Shown in pieces: positions 34,301-46,382 of a DNA stretch of 64,000 nt. The notes below the pieces were generated by a model. It saw only the letters and a list, made by a program, of their open reading frames with translations, had not been told where the DNA came from and did not search any database. The stretch lies in contig CM119266.1 in NCBI GenBank assembly GCA_051294375.1, positions 2,845,812-2,909,811 of the forward strand. The letters are read 5' to 3'. A program made the position numbers and the translations under genes. Position 1 is the first letter of the stretch; each line of letters opens with the position of its first letter. Source of the DNA: Paraspadella gotoi. Its lineage: Eukaryota; Chaetognatha.

Positions 34301-36717
34301 ATTTCTAAAGTCGCAATGCAGGATAAAAGCTAAAAGGGAGTTTCAGCCTACTTTTGCATCAATTTATTGATCTCAGAGACAACTCCTTTACCCAATATTA
34401 TCAATTATGCAGCCATTTGGTATTCAGAAGGTTCAGTTACAATGTGAAGGACCGTCATTACCCTGTGAGAAGATTAACAAGGTCCAATCGTTGACAAAAT
34501 AGAAAAAAATATGAAAAAAAGTGTGACAAATTTTTTTACTGTTGTTTTCGAAATTATGGTACTGTCACAAAATGGTTTAAAAAACGCATTTTTAATACAT
34601 ATTCTGTTAGAGCAGACCAAGCCCTTACCTCTACATAATTTTTGCGACAGTTTTGAATCAGGGCTTGTTCATAATCAATTAATATATCCGAAATTTGGAC
34701 TGACAAACAGGTTTCTACTTTTTATCAAATATTTTACTTTTTTGCACTGATGTCTTTGTTATGAGAAAAAAAACGAAAATGGAGGGTAGTAGCGGTAAAC
34801 CTATGTTGTTGTGATCATTCATGATAAATTTGAATAAAAAATATGCACAACTTTGATGATAGGACATTTTTCTTTAATTAAAAAATTGAATTTTCCAGTT
34901 TTTCGAAAATATTATTTTTTGTGTTCATAATTATAATTAAAGAAAACGCGTAAACATTTTGCATTCTAAAAACATCAGATTGGAGGTAATCAATTTGCGC
35001 AAAATCTGATGTTTTTTATTTTTTGATATTTTTATTTTTTATGCAAAAACATAATTATGAATAAGCCTTGGTCAAATCAATTTTTTTTATCATTTTTTCA
35101 TATAAGCCTGACTTTTTTGCTCTGATGTCTTTTCTACAAGAAGACCCACGGATTTGGAGGGTAGTAGCCATAAATCTATATTTTTATGATTATCCATGAT
35201 TAATTTGGAACAAAAATACGTACAACTTTGAAGACAGGCATTTTTTATTTATTAAAATAATTGAATTTTTTAGTTGAAAAAAAGCACAATTTTTTTGTTC
35301 ATAATTAAGAATAAAGAAAACGAGCAAACATTTTGTATTTCTAAAAACATCAGATTGGAAATAATTATTTTGGGCCAAACTGATGTTTTTCATTTTTTTA
35401 AATTTTCATTTTTTATGCAAAAATATAATAATCATGATCATTGGTCAAATCAATTTTTTAAATCTTTTTCTTATACAAGACTGACTTTCTTTAACTGATG
35501 TCTTTCCATTAAACAAGTTGTCGGATCTGCCTACGATAATTAAGTGATAATAAGCGAACTTGGTCAACTTGCAAAATTTAATCAACTTGTATTATTTGGT
35601 CAACTGGCATAATTTGGTCAACTGACATAATTTTGTCAGCTGGCATAATTTAGTCAACTGACAAAATTTGGTCAACTGACATAATTGGTCATGACATAAT
35701 TGGTCAACTGACATAATTTGGTCAACTGACATAATTTGGTCAACTGACTTAATTTGGTCAATCAATCAATCAATCAGAGAGAGATAGAGAGAAACTTTAA
35801 AAAATTTAAATAAATGTGTCTTTTGGTTTTCTAATTTGAACTCTTTTCCACTCCTACGATTCCATCAAAAAATTTATATCCAGCTTTATCACATACTTTC
35901 CTACCCACACACAAAATTCTATTCAATTTATCTATCCAATTTTTAATAAACCTAATAATTATGAGTAAATTTAAGTAAAAATACTTCAAGTAAATATGAC
36001 TTTTGTTTTTTCCATTTTAACTCATTTCCACTCGCATGATTCCATCGAAACTTTATATCCAACTCAATCACACACTTTCCTACCATCATACAAACTTTCA
36101 AGTAAATTGCCCTATCCACTCATGAGCAATTGGCGTTCAAATAGTGAAATAGATTTTTTCGTTTTTTCCATTTAAACCAATTTTCACTCGCAAGATTCCA
36201 TCGAAACTTTATATCCATCTCAATCACACAGTTTCCTACCCACACACAAAATTTCATACCAATCCATCCATCCAATCACGAGTAATTGTGTGTTTTTGCT
36301 AAGGCGGGACGGACGGACGGACATCGTTTTTTTTTACATAATTTATCATAATTCGATGTTCTGACATGATATAAGTGAGTGCCCGACAATATTGAGGGGG
36401 CGGACCGACAAAGTGAATTATAGAGTCGGGATCTTCTGAAAGCAGATCCGACTAATAATTGTTAATAAGATGAACATTATAAATGTGTGTAGTCGGGTAT
36501 TGCCTAGGTTCACCCCGCCTAGAATCATGACACTTTTTTCAGTTGTGACCCGGTGGCTCATTGAGTAAAGCCATCAGCTCATGACCACTAGGTACCGGGT
36601 TCAATCCCAACCCGGTACCTACCCTGCGGGAAGCGTGAGGACGGCCGTAAGCCGCCTTGTGGGCATGGCAAACCCTCAAACCCTCAAGAAAGAGAGAGAT
36701 AATAAAAAGACACAAAC

Positions 36718-36753
<36 letters not shown>

Positions 36754-39700
36754 ATTGATTAATTGATTGATTGGTTATGCTGAAAGCTCTTAAATTAGTA
36801 AAGGATTTTTCTTATTTGGATTATGAGACTATTCATTCTTTGGCTTTGATTTTCCATCTTTTTTTATTAGATTTAATTCTGTTCATTACTTGTATTTCTG
36901 CCAAAGATTCTTTCTATCATTCAATCTCTTTCTCTCTCTCCTTTTCTTCTAATTAATTTCAACCTTACACAGTGACATCCAAATGTGTGACCTTTTGAGT
37001 CTCTTTCTTGTTTTTCTTTTTCTTTAAAGCTTTACTAATAATTAACTTTTTATGGATTGATGGATTGATGGATACTCATTGATGAATTATTTTTTTTTAT
37101 ATTCATAAGTTTAAATTCATCTATTTGTTACCCTAAAAGTTTTCAAATATATTTTTTATTCTATTAAAGATCATGCGTTAGATTTCTTAAAATTTTAAAA
37201 ATACTCCGTTATAAAAAGCTTAAAATGCAATAATCTCATTTGCATATTGCAGTAAAAAGAAATATCTTTAAAAAAAAATACATATTATATAATTTTTTCT
37301 TCAGGTTTAAAACGCTTATAACTATATGTGGTTATTATGATTCAAAAGGTTATTAAGAAAAAATTATTTTTTTTTACAAAAAAAAATGAATTTGAAAAAA
37401 AGTACTTTGTCAAAATGAAAAAAAGATAGATGTGAAAACAGAATCCCAGCCAGAAATTCAGAAATTGACAAAAATTGATTGAAATGACTTTTTATGCAAT
37501 GGCAAAGTTTAGTTCCAATAATATTTATGGGTAATGGATTTTTAAATTATTCACTGTATTTTACTGTATCTCGATAGCCTGTAGCAATTTTGCATAGATT
37601 TTTTAGGATAATTTCTGTAAAGACTCGGGGAATAAAAAAAAATATTCAGATGGGCTGAAATCAATAATATTTTTTTTCGCCTCGGTGGAACTCTCTTTCA
37701 GCTTTTAGCTTGCATTGCGTCTTAACCACTTTACTGAGTTAGGCTACTGTTATCCTAATCTCTCTTTTTCACTCTTACCACTTCATTCCCCAGTCACCCC
37801 CTCAGCCTTCTCTTTGCGGCATTCGCCTTGATTTGGAGGAAGAGGGCGCCCAGCGGCTCGATGCAGCGGCGTCGGCTTTGACTCTTCAGTTGGCGACGGT
37901 CAGGCGGCGCCTCGACGATTCCGACGCCACGGAGAGCAGTTCCGGCGGGGAGAGCGAAGAGGAAGCCGAATACGACGCCGAACTCAATCAGCACTACAAA
38001 TCCGTTCCATTGTGAGTTCATGGTTAAGATTGATTGTGATGACATTATTAATTAAAAATTAGTTCTAATATAATTGCTTCAACACGAGATGACATAAGGA
38101 AAAAACTTGGATATGAAAAAGCTGTGAAAGTAACCTTGTGTAACTTATCACTCAACTGATTTTTCGTTACTTTTAAAAGATAGTTTTTCCATATAGTTTC
38201 CCTACTTATTTTAATTTGATTTAGGTTAGAAATGATTGACACCTATCCCTACAGATATTTGATGCTAATTTCATATTATAAATATTTTATAATACGGAAA
38301 AGTCATACTCTTCTTGATTAAAATTTATTAGTTCTCATCAGATTTTTTGTACCAACTTTGACGTCCTATAACTTTCGAACGCTTTGATTGATTTTAATAG
38401 GATTGGGACCAATCGCCTCATCTTTCAATAAGCTTTGTTTTATTTTTCTCTTAGCCTTCTGACTAAAGTCTATCTGAAAAGACGAGGTGACGCGTGTGAC
38501 TAGTGTCGTAAAAGGTCTTTTGTGGATGGTAGGAAGCCTGTGGTCTACATGGTGGCCTATTTATATCTCTGAATTAAGTGAAAAGGTGAACCTAAAAAAA
38601 AACAAAGCAAAATAGCAACCGACAATATCTAGTATATTTTACTATGGGTTCATTTCCAATTATTTATAATTTCTGATCTTTGCGTAAGTGGGAAATGTAA
38701 ACTATGAGGACCTGTCTTTTGGTTGATATTTCTGTTCCGCTATGGTCTTATTATTCTCGGATTTTATGAGTTAATTCGCCTTGAAATAAAATTTGTATTT
38801 TTCATACTTTCTCTAATCTCTAGTGACGGATATCTTTTAACATTTTTTCTTCCCCAAGGCTAAAGTCTAAACTTATATAAAAAAATTTAATTCAAAAAAT
38901 CATCTTCCCTTTCATTCCGACGACTTTGCTAAAACAACTTGGAACGTATTAAAGGCGGCGGGGCCGAGTATTGCGTGTTCCCCAAACTCCGTCTTTGCTT
39001 CTGTCCTTCTTTCCTTTTTTCGTGCCCTCGTGTCCTCCTGTTCCTTTGATGAAAGTAAAGTTTCTTTTTGTCCGATTGTATAAGAAGGGAAATTACGACT
39101 GCGGCCTGATTGATCGAGAAAAAAAATAACTTTGTCAAGTTTTAATAATACCGAGAGGAAATCCTTTTTTTTTTAGCGAAATTTTTATTGCTTACTGAGG
39201 TGTTAAATGTTACGGTTGAAATGTCTATGATGATGAAATTGTGATTGAAGAATATATATCAACTTTTGTTTCGTTGTTTGTGTTTTTTATTTTCAGAGCG
39301 GAAGCTGACGGGAAGTCATATGATTATAGAATATAGATTTAATGATTACGACACAATACACTAAAGGAATCTAATATAAACATAGTAAAAATTTATAAGT
39401 GTATTCAAAATGAAAACGATTCTCCAAGAAGTATTTAGGCTCTTTGTCAATAGTCAATTGTCATTTTGATTTTGTTTAAAAGTATTTTGATTTAACTTTA
39501 TTAGGTATCGACGTCCAACGTGGAAATGGGCAAAGGACCGGGCGGCGGTGGCGGCGAGATGGACGTGGCTGCACGCGCAGGTGTCCGACCTCGAATACCG
39601 CATCCGCCAAATGTCCGACCTCTACCGGAGCATTCGCGCCAACAAAGGAGCCGTCGTCCTCGAAACTCCGCAGCACAACGCGGCTTTGTCCGCTCTTCCT

Positions 39701-42700
39701 GATTTGGTGATTTATTTATTACTATTTATTCTTACTTTAGAATTTAGTCTGTATCTTTGTAATTTGGTACTCCAATGGTTTAAAATTTTTCTAATTTTAC
39801 CTTATGTTATAAGGTTAGGAGAGTGTCGTCAGAAAACGTATGATGTTATCTTTTAGTTTTATTATTAAGCAATAAGCATAATGACTTCATTTTCATATCC
39901 TAACATTTTTTTCAGTCCAACTCCAACCGTCAAACCCTCTCCGTGGACTCGTCTCGTTCCGGTCCGTCGTCTTCGTCCTCGTCGTCGTCCCCGTTCCCTG
40001 CCTCGTCCTCTTCTATTTCGTCCACTCATTCTAGTCTGGACCGACGCGAATCCTCCGCCTCCATTTCGGGTCCTGGGAGGCCATCGCCACCGGTGCCGGC
40101 AGTGCCCCCTCCAGGGACGCCCCATCTCCAGTCCGACGCCAGCAACAAATGTGATGAAACCTTTTCCGCCTCTTCCTCCTCAGCTTCCTCTTCCTCCTCC
40201 TGCGCCATCGATCCTACTTGCATAGCCGCCAGGTGCCGCCCTGTGAAGTCCTACCGGCGCCGCAAACTGCTCCGAATGACAGGCCTGCATCACGTCGCGC
40301 GTAAGGCTGCGCGGCCCGTCACTCTCAGTTGCGGTTGTTGGCCGCCCTCGCCCACACACCTTGGCGGACACACGTACAGGTAGAATGGTTGCCAAATTAG
40401 AAGTCGACGGGATTTGCTTTTAGAAACATGCCTTTTCTTTCTTTTGTATTCTCTCACGATGTATATGGCAACTAATAATTGCATAATTTTTAAAACTTTC
40501 TCTTCATCCCATGGTTAATAAGTTAGTCAATTCCTAGCAGTCAGTTTTTCAGCTCATCTCCACCTCATTTTCTTCCCATCCATTCCCCTAACAACAGCAC
40601 CTGCTGCGCCATCTGCACCGGCCGTGCCCACGTGGTCCAGCCCCTCGACGCCGAGGCGCAGTCCTTTTCGGAGCGGTTGGCCATTCTCGATCCCTCCTTC
40701 CATCCCGTTCTTTCCTTTCCGCAAGACATTCCGCTCGACGCCCAACTCGAGTCCATCCTTAAGTCGGGCAAATTGCAGTCTCCGTCGCTCGACGCCGATT
40801 TCCCCGGCAGCAACAACAACAACAAAAAAACCTCGCCGACGTCGGCGTCTTCGAACTCCGTCGTCGGAACCAAAACGTCCGACTCATCGGCGAAGGGGAC
40901 CAAAAGAGACCGACAAAAGGCTTCGAAGATGAAGAAGCAAATGGCGGTGGCGGGGTCGGCTGCGGGGGAAAAGTTGGCGGGGAGCGAAGCGGATCACGGA
41001 AAAGCGGATCGAACTGTGGCCGGCGGCGGAGAAGCTTCGCGAGGTTGGACTTTCACTGACCCTCAAATTTAGTTAAATCGTTTGAGTTAAAATTTGAGCA
41101 ATTATTTCGTTAACAGAAATCTCCGACGTCCCGGTCGCCGGGGAAATTAAGCGCGAATCGCAATCGACGAAGACCATTTCCGCCGCAGAGATCAAACGAC
41201 AGAAACGACGCCTGGAAAGGCTCAACAAAAAAAGTACGAAGAGGCGTCGCTTATGTGACTTAAACGATGATGATGTGACTGATTTAACTTAACGACGAGT
41301 TCATTAATCATCTTTTTCATATTTTTTCTTTTTTCTATTTCATTCTCGATCCCTCAGACTTTCTTAAGAAAGTTCGCCGTGACAAACCGACAACTCCGTT
41401 GACGTTGTCCAACGTCTCGGCGTCCCAGTCAGGACACAATGGATTCCTGTTGGACGGAGCCGCCGCAGCCTCTCGTCTCTTCTCGGAAACCGGAAGTCGA
41501 ACGTCGTCGCGGGCCTCCTCGCCCGCTCCATCGCTAGGCGAGACGCCATCCACGCCCACCGGTCCTTTGTCTCAGGTTGGTGACCGACCGTTTATTCTCT
41601 TAGGCTTAGGAAAATTCGTATTTACGTTGGATATAAACGAGGAAAAGATTAAAAACTTTTATTTTCCGAAGATAAGCAAGGGAATAACAACAAAAATAAT
41701 TTTGTGTCTTAATATGAGGAAAATTATTCATCATTAATATTAATTTCTTCTTTCAGAGTGCGCCTTCCTCGACGTTGAAGGAGAAGATCAAGAAGCACAG
41801 TCAACGCGAAGGTAGTCGAGCCTACGACATCAACAACATCGTCATTCCTTACAGCATGGCTTCCTCGACGAGAGTGGAGAAGCTGCAGTATAAGGAGATC
41901 ATCACTCCGAGGTAATTATTATTAAAAGTATTGGTCGCGATTGACGCTCTTTATTTTTAATTCTTAGCTAATTTTTTTGTTTCGCTTTACAATAAAGTTG
42001 GCGAACGTTGGAGGCGGGCGATGAGAAGGAGGATCCCAATTCGGCGATGTCGTCGCACTTCATTTGTTCGGAGGAAGTTCTGCCGCCGTCGCCTTCGCAG
42101 TCGCCCGTCCCGAAGTTGCCGAGATCTTCGGGTAAAAAGAAAAAAATCCATCTTCTAGAATCGACTCGATTCTTATTCTTTTATTTTCCCATTTGTGTTC
42201 TATAGGGACCTCTGGTTCCACGGGAAACATTCCTGTTCAACTTGCGTCAGATCTCACTAACTCGGTAAGCGATGTTTTACGCGTGACATAATTGATAATG
42301 TCGGAGTTAAAGATTTCGCGCTTACAGTCAACCCGAGATCGCGCTTCCTAAAGAAGAAAAAATAAATTTCTCTATTTTCATTCTTTGACCAAATTTCGTC
42401 TCGCGACCTTTTTTTCTGCAGCCATCTTCAAAAATTCCACACCAGCTGCCTCCGACGCGACCTCGCGCTAACAGCGTCACCGACGTGACCGCCTTGAAAG
42501 GAGCCGCCGCGTCCCGTTCCACCACGCCCACTTCTGGCGCCACGATGTCCCTTGCGTTGAAAGACGTTTCGAACGAGGCGGCCGTCACCGCCGAGAGTCT
42601 AGTCCCGCCCAAAACGCGCTCCACCTCGAGGCGAGACGGTTCTAAGTCCAATTTGGTCGTCAGGATAGTCAACGAGGACGAGGAGGAGGTGAGTTACACT

Positions 42701-44462
42701 AATAATAGACCCAAATCAAAGATTAATATTATAAGTCTATAGATATTAATGTGTTCAATGTTTGACGGGTTTTTATTCGATTTTTAGATCGAGGATTTGA
42801 GTGACGAAGCCGTCTTCAGGCGTCATCAACGTTACGAGTTTCAAGAAAAGAAGAGATACACCAACTTTCTGCTGGTAAATAGTCATTTTTTCAAGATTAG
42901 CGATCTTAACCATGAATAAATATTTTGCTATGTAATGACAAAAAGTCATTTGCCGTTGGCTGTCTACCAAATATTTTAGAACATTGTGCAATGCTGAAAG
43001 TTAATTCTAATGAAAACAAATTTTCACTGGTTTGGTTCAAATTCGTTGAAAAAAATCGGGTTTTGAACATTTTCCTCTCTTCCAGCCCGGTCGTCGGGGC
43101 CCTCGGTCAACGCGCTCGGACAGCGGGACCAACACCCCCGATCCAACCTCCCCCGATTCGGCCCTTCATCATTTCGGCCAATCGGATTCGCAAGACTCCA
43201 ACTACGACAAGTAAGTATATCGTGAAAAAATAGTTTGGCAAACAATGTGCTTGATGCAACCGTTTCGAGATTATTCTATTATTAGAAAAGACTTAAAGAG
43301 CGTTTTTCTTCAAACGTTTTTACCCTTTTTTCCGTAAATTTTATATTATCGAATAAAATTATATACAACTCAGCGCGATGGATGTTCCGTCTCCGGCGGC
43401 GGCCCCTTCTCCCGGACCCTCGTACGACGATCGCGCCCTCGACGGGTTTCCTTCTGCCGCCGCTGTACTCGCCACCATCGGACCTCAAGTGCCTGCCAAT
43501 CATCCCAAGTCCAAACGTCGCCCATCGGTTCCCCGTCGCGACCGAAACTTCTCCTCGGGCAGCGTCGGCGGCGTCGGCGGCGTCGGCGGCCCTTCCTCCG
43601 CTACGACGCGACCTTTCAATGACCTCGACGGATTCTACAGCGACGCAACCGACGACGATTACGACGCCGCCCTCTCCGGCGCCGAGGATCAAGTGACGTG
43701 GGAACCGCGAAGGTTTCCGCTCAACGAAAAAGACTTGGAGGAATTGGGAACGAACGGCGAACGACTTGATGATGACGACAACGACGACGTTGAGGACGAC
43801 GAAGAACAGTGGAGGACGGACGAAGCCCGCGTCCCCGCCGAAGTCAAGGGCGTCGCCAGGGGAAGGTTCTCTTCGGAGACGTCCGCTGATCGGAAAGTGG
43901 CGGGGGTGACATCTGCGGCAGAAGCGGAGAGATCAAGGAGCGCCTCCGTTGAACCAGCGTCCACGTCGAATGCCGACCCCGTTGCTTTCAGTCAAAATGG
44001 TGACGGGAGGATCGCACCGCCCTTGACGCCCAGTTCCACCTCCGGTGAGTGGGGCGTCGGTAAGTTGCCCTTTATATTTTTTCTGTTTTATTTTATTCTT
44101 TTTCTTTCTTTGTTTGTTCTTCGTTTTGATTTGATTTCGCATTTTTTATATATTTTTAATTTTTAAATTTCACTCCCCCTCCCCCAGTCGAGGACGAAGA
44201 GGAATTGGATGACGACGACGCCAACGACCCCGAGTGGCGAATGGAGGACGATGACGACGACGACAGCGTCAAGAAGAAGCTCAAGACTCAGGAAGCGGAG
44301 GACGAGGCGGCGCCGAGTCGGAAACCGGAATCGCCCTCCGGTGCCGGAAAGTTGAAGCGTTTGAAGCAGCGGAAGGAGGGGAAGAGGGAGAAAGACCGGG
44401 CGAGGGAGAAGAAAAGCAAAAAGAAAAACGCCTTCGGTCTCAAACTTTCGAGCAAAAGATAA
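31311..44462 (+). CDS. KANSL1: KAT8 regulatory NSL complex subunit 1 (PEHE-domain protein)
   Basis: Seventeen exons in phase: 31311-32175, 32522-32737, 32832-33028, 37794-38011, 39505-39706, 39916-40379, 40598-41043, 41117-41233, 41358-41575, 41757-41911, 41998-42131, 42206-42264, 42422-42688, 42788-42874, 43086-43210, 43374-44059 and 44188-44462, giving 1576 residues (human about 1100). Diagnostic segments are [20 protein letters not shown] and DLEYRIRQ (about 502-566), a Cys/Arg segment ([17 protein letters not shown]), and the PEHE region at about 1000-1290: [43 protein letters not shown], then WEPRRFPL. The tail is acidic and then Lys-rich. KANSL1 is the scaffold of the nuclear NSL complex and binds the acetyltransferase MOF/KAT8 through the PEHE region. 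The first ATG shown opens the long exon; a further upstream start is possible. Intron 3 is 4.8 kb of repeats. Confidence 0.93.
33300..33700. repeat. AT-rich dispersed repeat, copy in KANSL1 intron 3
   Basis: TTATAGAGCATAAAAAGTTA and GATGATGATGATTATTAATAG are also found in 58599-59213 and, inverted or diverged, in 51162-51535. The boundaries are unclear here. Confidence 0.45.
33720..33917. repeat. Dyad element carrying telomere-like repeats
   Basis: TTTTACTTTCGCCGACCG at the left is mirrored by CGGTCGGCGAAAGTAAAA at the right. Between them are about 90 bp of degenerate TTAGGG-type repeats (GGGTTAGGGTTAAAGG, TTTAGGGTTAGGG). A related copy is at 56640-56850. Confidence 0.65.
33944..34145 (+). 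mobile_element. tRNA-derived SINE (type A), copy 1
   Basis: It shares nearly its full length with 36487-36685: GTGTAGTCGGGCATTGCCTA, GACCCGGTGGCTCATTGAGT, CATCAGCTCATGACCACTAG, GGTACCTACCCTG and GGAAGCGTGAGGACGGCCGT. TGGCTCATTGAG fits a polymerase III A box; the B box is decayed here (GGGATTGAGCCC). Confidence 0.75.
34735..35480. repeat. Two tandem units of about 372 bp
   Basis: GACTTTTTTGCTCTGATGTC-type starts occur at about 34737, 35109 and 35481. Within each unit GGAGGGTAGTAGC, TACAACTTTGA, AAACATCAGATTGGA and TGGTCAAATCAATTTTTT recur in the same order. The units have diverged. No coding potential. Confidence 0.65.
35558..35765. repeat. 18-bp minisatellite
   Basis: About a dozen direct copies of a unit close to GGTCAACTGACATAATTT, with some 12-14-bp partial units, ending in (TCAA)n. 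Confidence 0.85.
35800..36453 (+). mobile_element. Hairpin-ended dispersed repeat, copy c
   Basis: The same family as at 9470-10300, in the opposite orientation. At least three monomers contain TTTCCACTC, GATTCCATCGAAACTTTATA, CAATCACACACTTTCCTACC and CACAAAATTTCA. They are followed by GGGACGGACGGACGGACA, GGACCGACAAAGTGAATTAT and a terminal hairpin (AGTCGGGATCT 36424-36434 with AGATCCGACT 36444-36453). The hairpin arm ends in CTAA, followed by T. Confidence 0.7.
36487..36685 (+). mobile_element. tRNA-derived SINE (type A), copy 2
   Basis: A better preserved copy of the 33944 element, in the same orientation and the same intron. The B box GGTTCAATCC at 36598-36607 is intact, and TGGCTCATTGAG upstream fits the A box. 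Confidence 0.8.
36719..36770. repeat. GA microsatellite followed by TTGA repeats
   Basis: (AG)n of about 30 bases, then (ATTG)n. The rest of KANSL1 intron 3 (36771-37793) is AT-rich with no feature seen. Confidence 0.85.
38012..39504. other. KANSL1 intron 4
   Basis: A 1.5-kb AT-rich intron. I saw no gene, RNA or clear repeat. Open frames at 38048-38242 and 38929-39138 on the minus strand lack recognisable domains. Confidence 0.6.
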
Positions 44463-44559
44463 TCCCGACTCGAGATCCCTTGTTCACGTGCAGTCCGCGT
44501 GACTTTTGTTCGACGACAACTCCATCTACATCATCTACATCATCGACTACGAAAACAAC

Positions 44560-44565
44560 AATAAA
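44560..44565 (+). promoter_or_regulatory. Poly(A) signal, KANSL1
   Basis: AATAAA lies 98 bases after the KANSL1 stop, a normal position for a short 3' UTR. Confidence 0.55.
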
Positions 44566-46108
44566 ACTATTATGTTTCGTTTTATCATTTGGCCAACTCG
44601 CCGTTTTATCTCTACCTTTTTTACCCCGTCCCGTCCCGTCCCTTCTTTTATGAATGTAGCCCCATGCCCTCCCTTCCAGTCTTACCCTTCGTTGTTGAAG
44701 AATATCGTAACGCCTAAATGCAATGATTAACTATTTTTAATTATTATTATTATTATTATTATTATGATTATCAGTAAACATTTTTTATAGATTTTCGTTT
44801 CGGTTCTTCGACAATCGTTGTCAGCCTGGGATATTCCCCCTTTGTACTTTGGTGTTCGAATTTTACGGAGGTGTTAACGTAACGGTATCCATTCATAACT
44901 AGTAGTGCATGTATCTTTTTTCGTCGGTCTATCTTACCCGTCATCAAACGTATCGTGCCGTTTTATTTTTCGCTGATAATGAAGGTAAATATTAACTCCG
45001 GTTTTAAACGCTAACTATTAGTCAAAACGTTTATCACACTTTTTTTTTGTTTCAAATTTGGGTTTGTGCTGAAAATTCTTTAAATTCGTCCAAATTGTCT
45101 CCATGCCGTGTGCGGGAGTGTATTGTAACGTTGCGTTTATAACAAGATCAACGGTTTTATTAATAGGGTCCCTATGTTTTTGGTGCAGTTATCACTTCAA
45201 GTATAATAGACACTGTCACTACTATTATGAATCAATTCCCCTTTTCTGAAAAAAAAAAACATTATTAGATTCCAATTTGTCTATTGCATCGCTTTCTAGT
45301 GGAAATACTTTTCATCATAACGGAAAAGAAATTATGGCATTATTACTGTTATTAAAATTATTGTGGGCTAAGTGATCTCAATTTAAATTTATTTTCTCCT
45401 TCGCGCGGATAAGAAAATCTCAGTTTAATTTTTTCAGATTCCTATAAAACTAGCTAGTTTATTCCGTTCGGTTGTCTCGTTTTCAGAGACGCGTCTTCAC
45501 GATTCGACCTGCGCCCTTTCTTTTACCTTTCTTAACCCCCCCCCCCTCGATCGACCACCGAATTCAACTTCTGGTCTCTCTCTCTCGCTCTCTCTCGCTT
45601 TCTCCCGCTTTCTCCGTATCTCGTGGCTTGTCGCGATCGCCCTCGAGCAAAGATTCGCATTTTCTCTGTTTCAATTTCGTTATCTTTTCTCGCACTCTCG
45701 CTCCTCTTCTCGTTTCTCCTGGTCAAGGGATGAAAAATTCGTAATCAACATAACCGTTGCGGGCGCTGGCCGCCTCCTCCATCTCCATCCTGCACCCCCC
45801 CCCCTCTTCTTGGTACGTTTCGCTTTCGGACGGCATTCGTAGACGCGGCAGTTGTTTTCTCTCTTGCGGAACGCTAACCCATATCTCTCTCTCTCTCTCT
45901 CTCGCTTCTCTCACTCTCCGCCGCAGTCCTGCAGCGCCGCGGCTTCCCTCCTTTCCTCTTCCTCCTCCTCCGTTGCCCCTCCTCCTCCGCCTCTTCCTCC
46001 CCGACCCGATTTCCACCAATCAGCATCCGAATCGAAGATCCTTTTCAAAGAATCCCGCCCGGTCTCTCGAGGTGCGACGGTACTTGGAACGAGCCAGAAG
46101 CGTGGCTG

Positions 46109-46115
46109 TATATAG
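46109..46115 (+). promoter_or_regulatory. Possible TATA box for cyclin T
   Basis: GTGGCTGTATATAGGGC has a TATATAG core about 270 bases before the cyclin T ATG, within a GC-rich stretch. This is sequence match only, without initiator evidence. Confidence 0.3.
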
Positions 46116-46382
46116 GGCTATTTCCCAACACGATCGCAATCACCAGTGCGAATTCGATCGTCGGACTCTCCACCAAAAATAACGATTCAAACCCACAACG
46201 TCAAAACTCTTCGTCGGAAATGATAAATATCGCGTGAGACATCGCCCGCCGACCGTTGCCGAATTTTCCTTCTCTCCTTTCTGCGTCGTTTGCTTCTCTG
46301 GAGAAAGAGAGAGAGAGAGAAAGAGACTAATCTTGAGAATAAAAACCCAGAAATGACGTCAGTGTATTCGTGATCTTCTGTA

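Larger units (their letters stand above)
44463..46382. other. Spacer KANSL1 / cyclin T with likely cyclin T promoter
   Basis: After the KANSL1 3' end come an (ATT)n tract near 44740 and AT-rich sequence. From about 45450 the sequence turns CpG- and CT-rich (CTCTCTCTCTCGC runs), which is likely the promoter and leader of cyclin T. No protein-coding gene was recognised. Confidence 0.5.

Noticed and set aside
35558-35765. CRISPR-like array of direct repeats
   Set aside because: The 18-bp units are contiguous with no unique spacers, and the context is a eukaryotic intron. It is a minisatellite.
45472-46182. Ser/Leu/Pro-rich open frames upstream of cyclin T
   Set aside because: CT-rich promoter sequence read as protein; no domain and no splice support.
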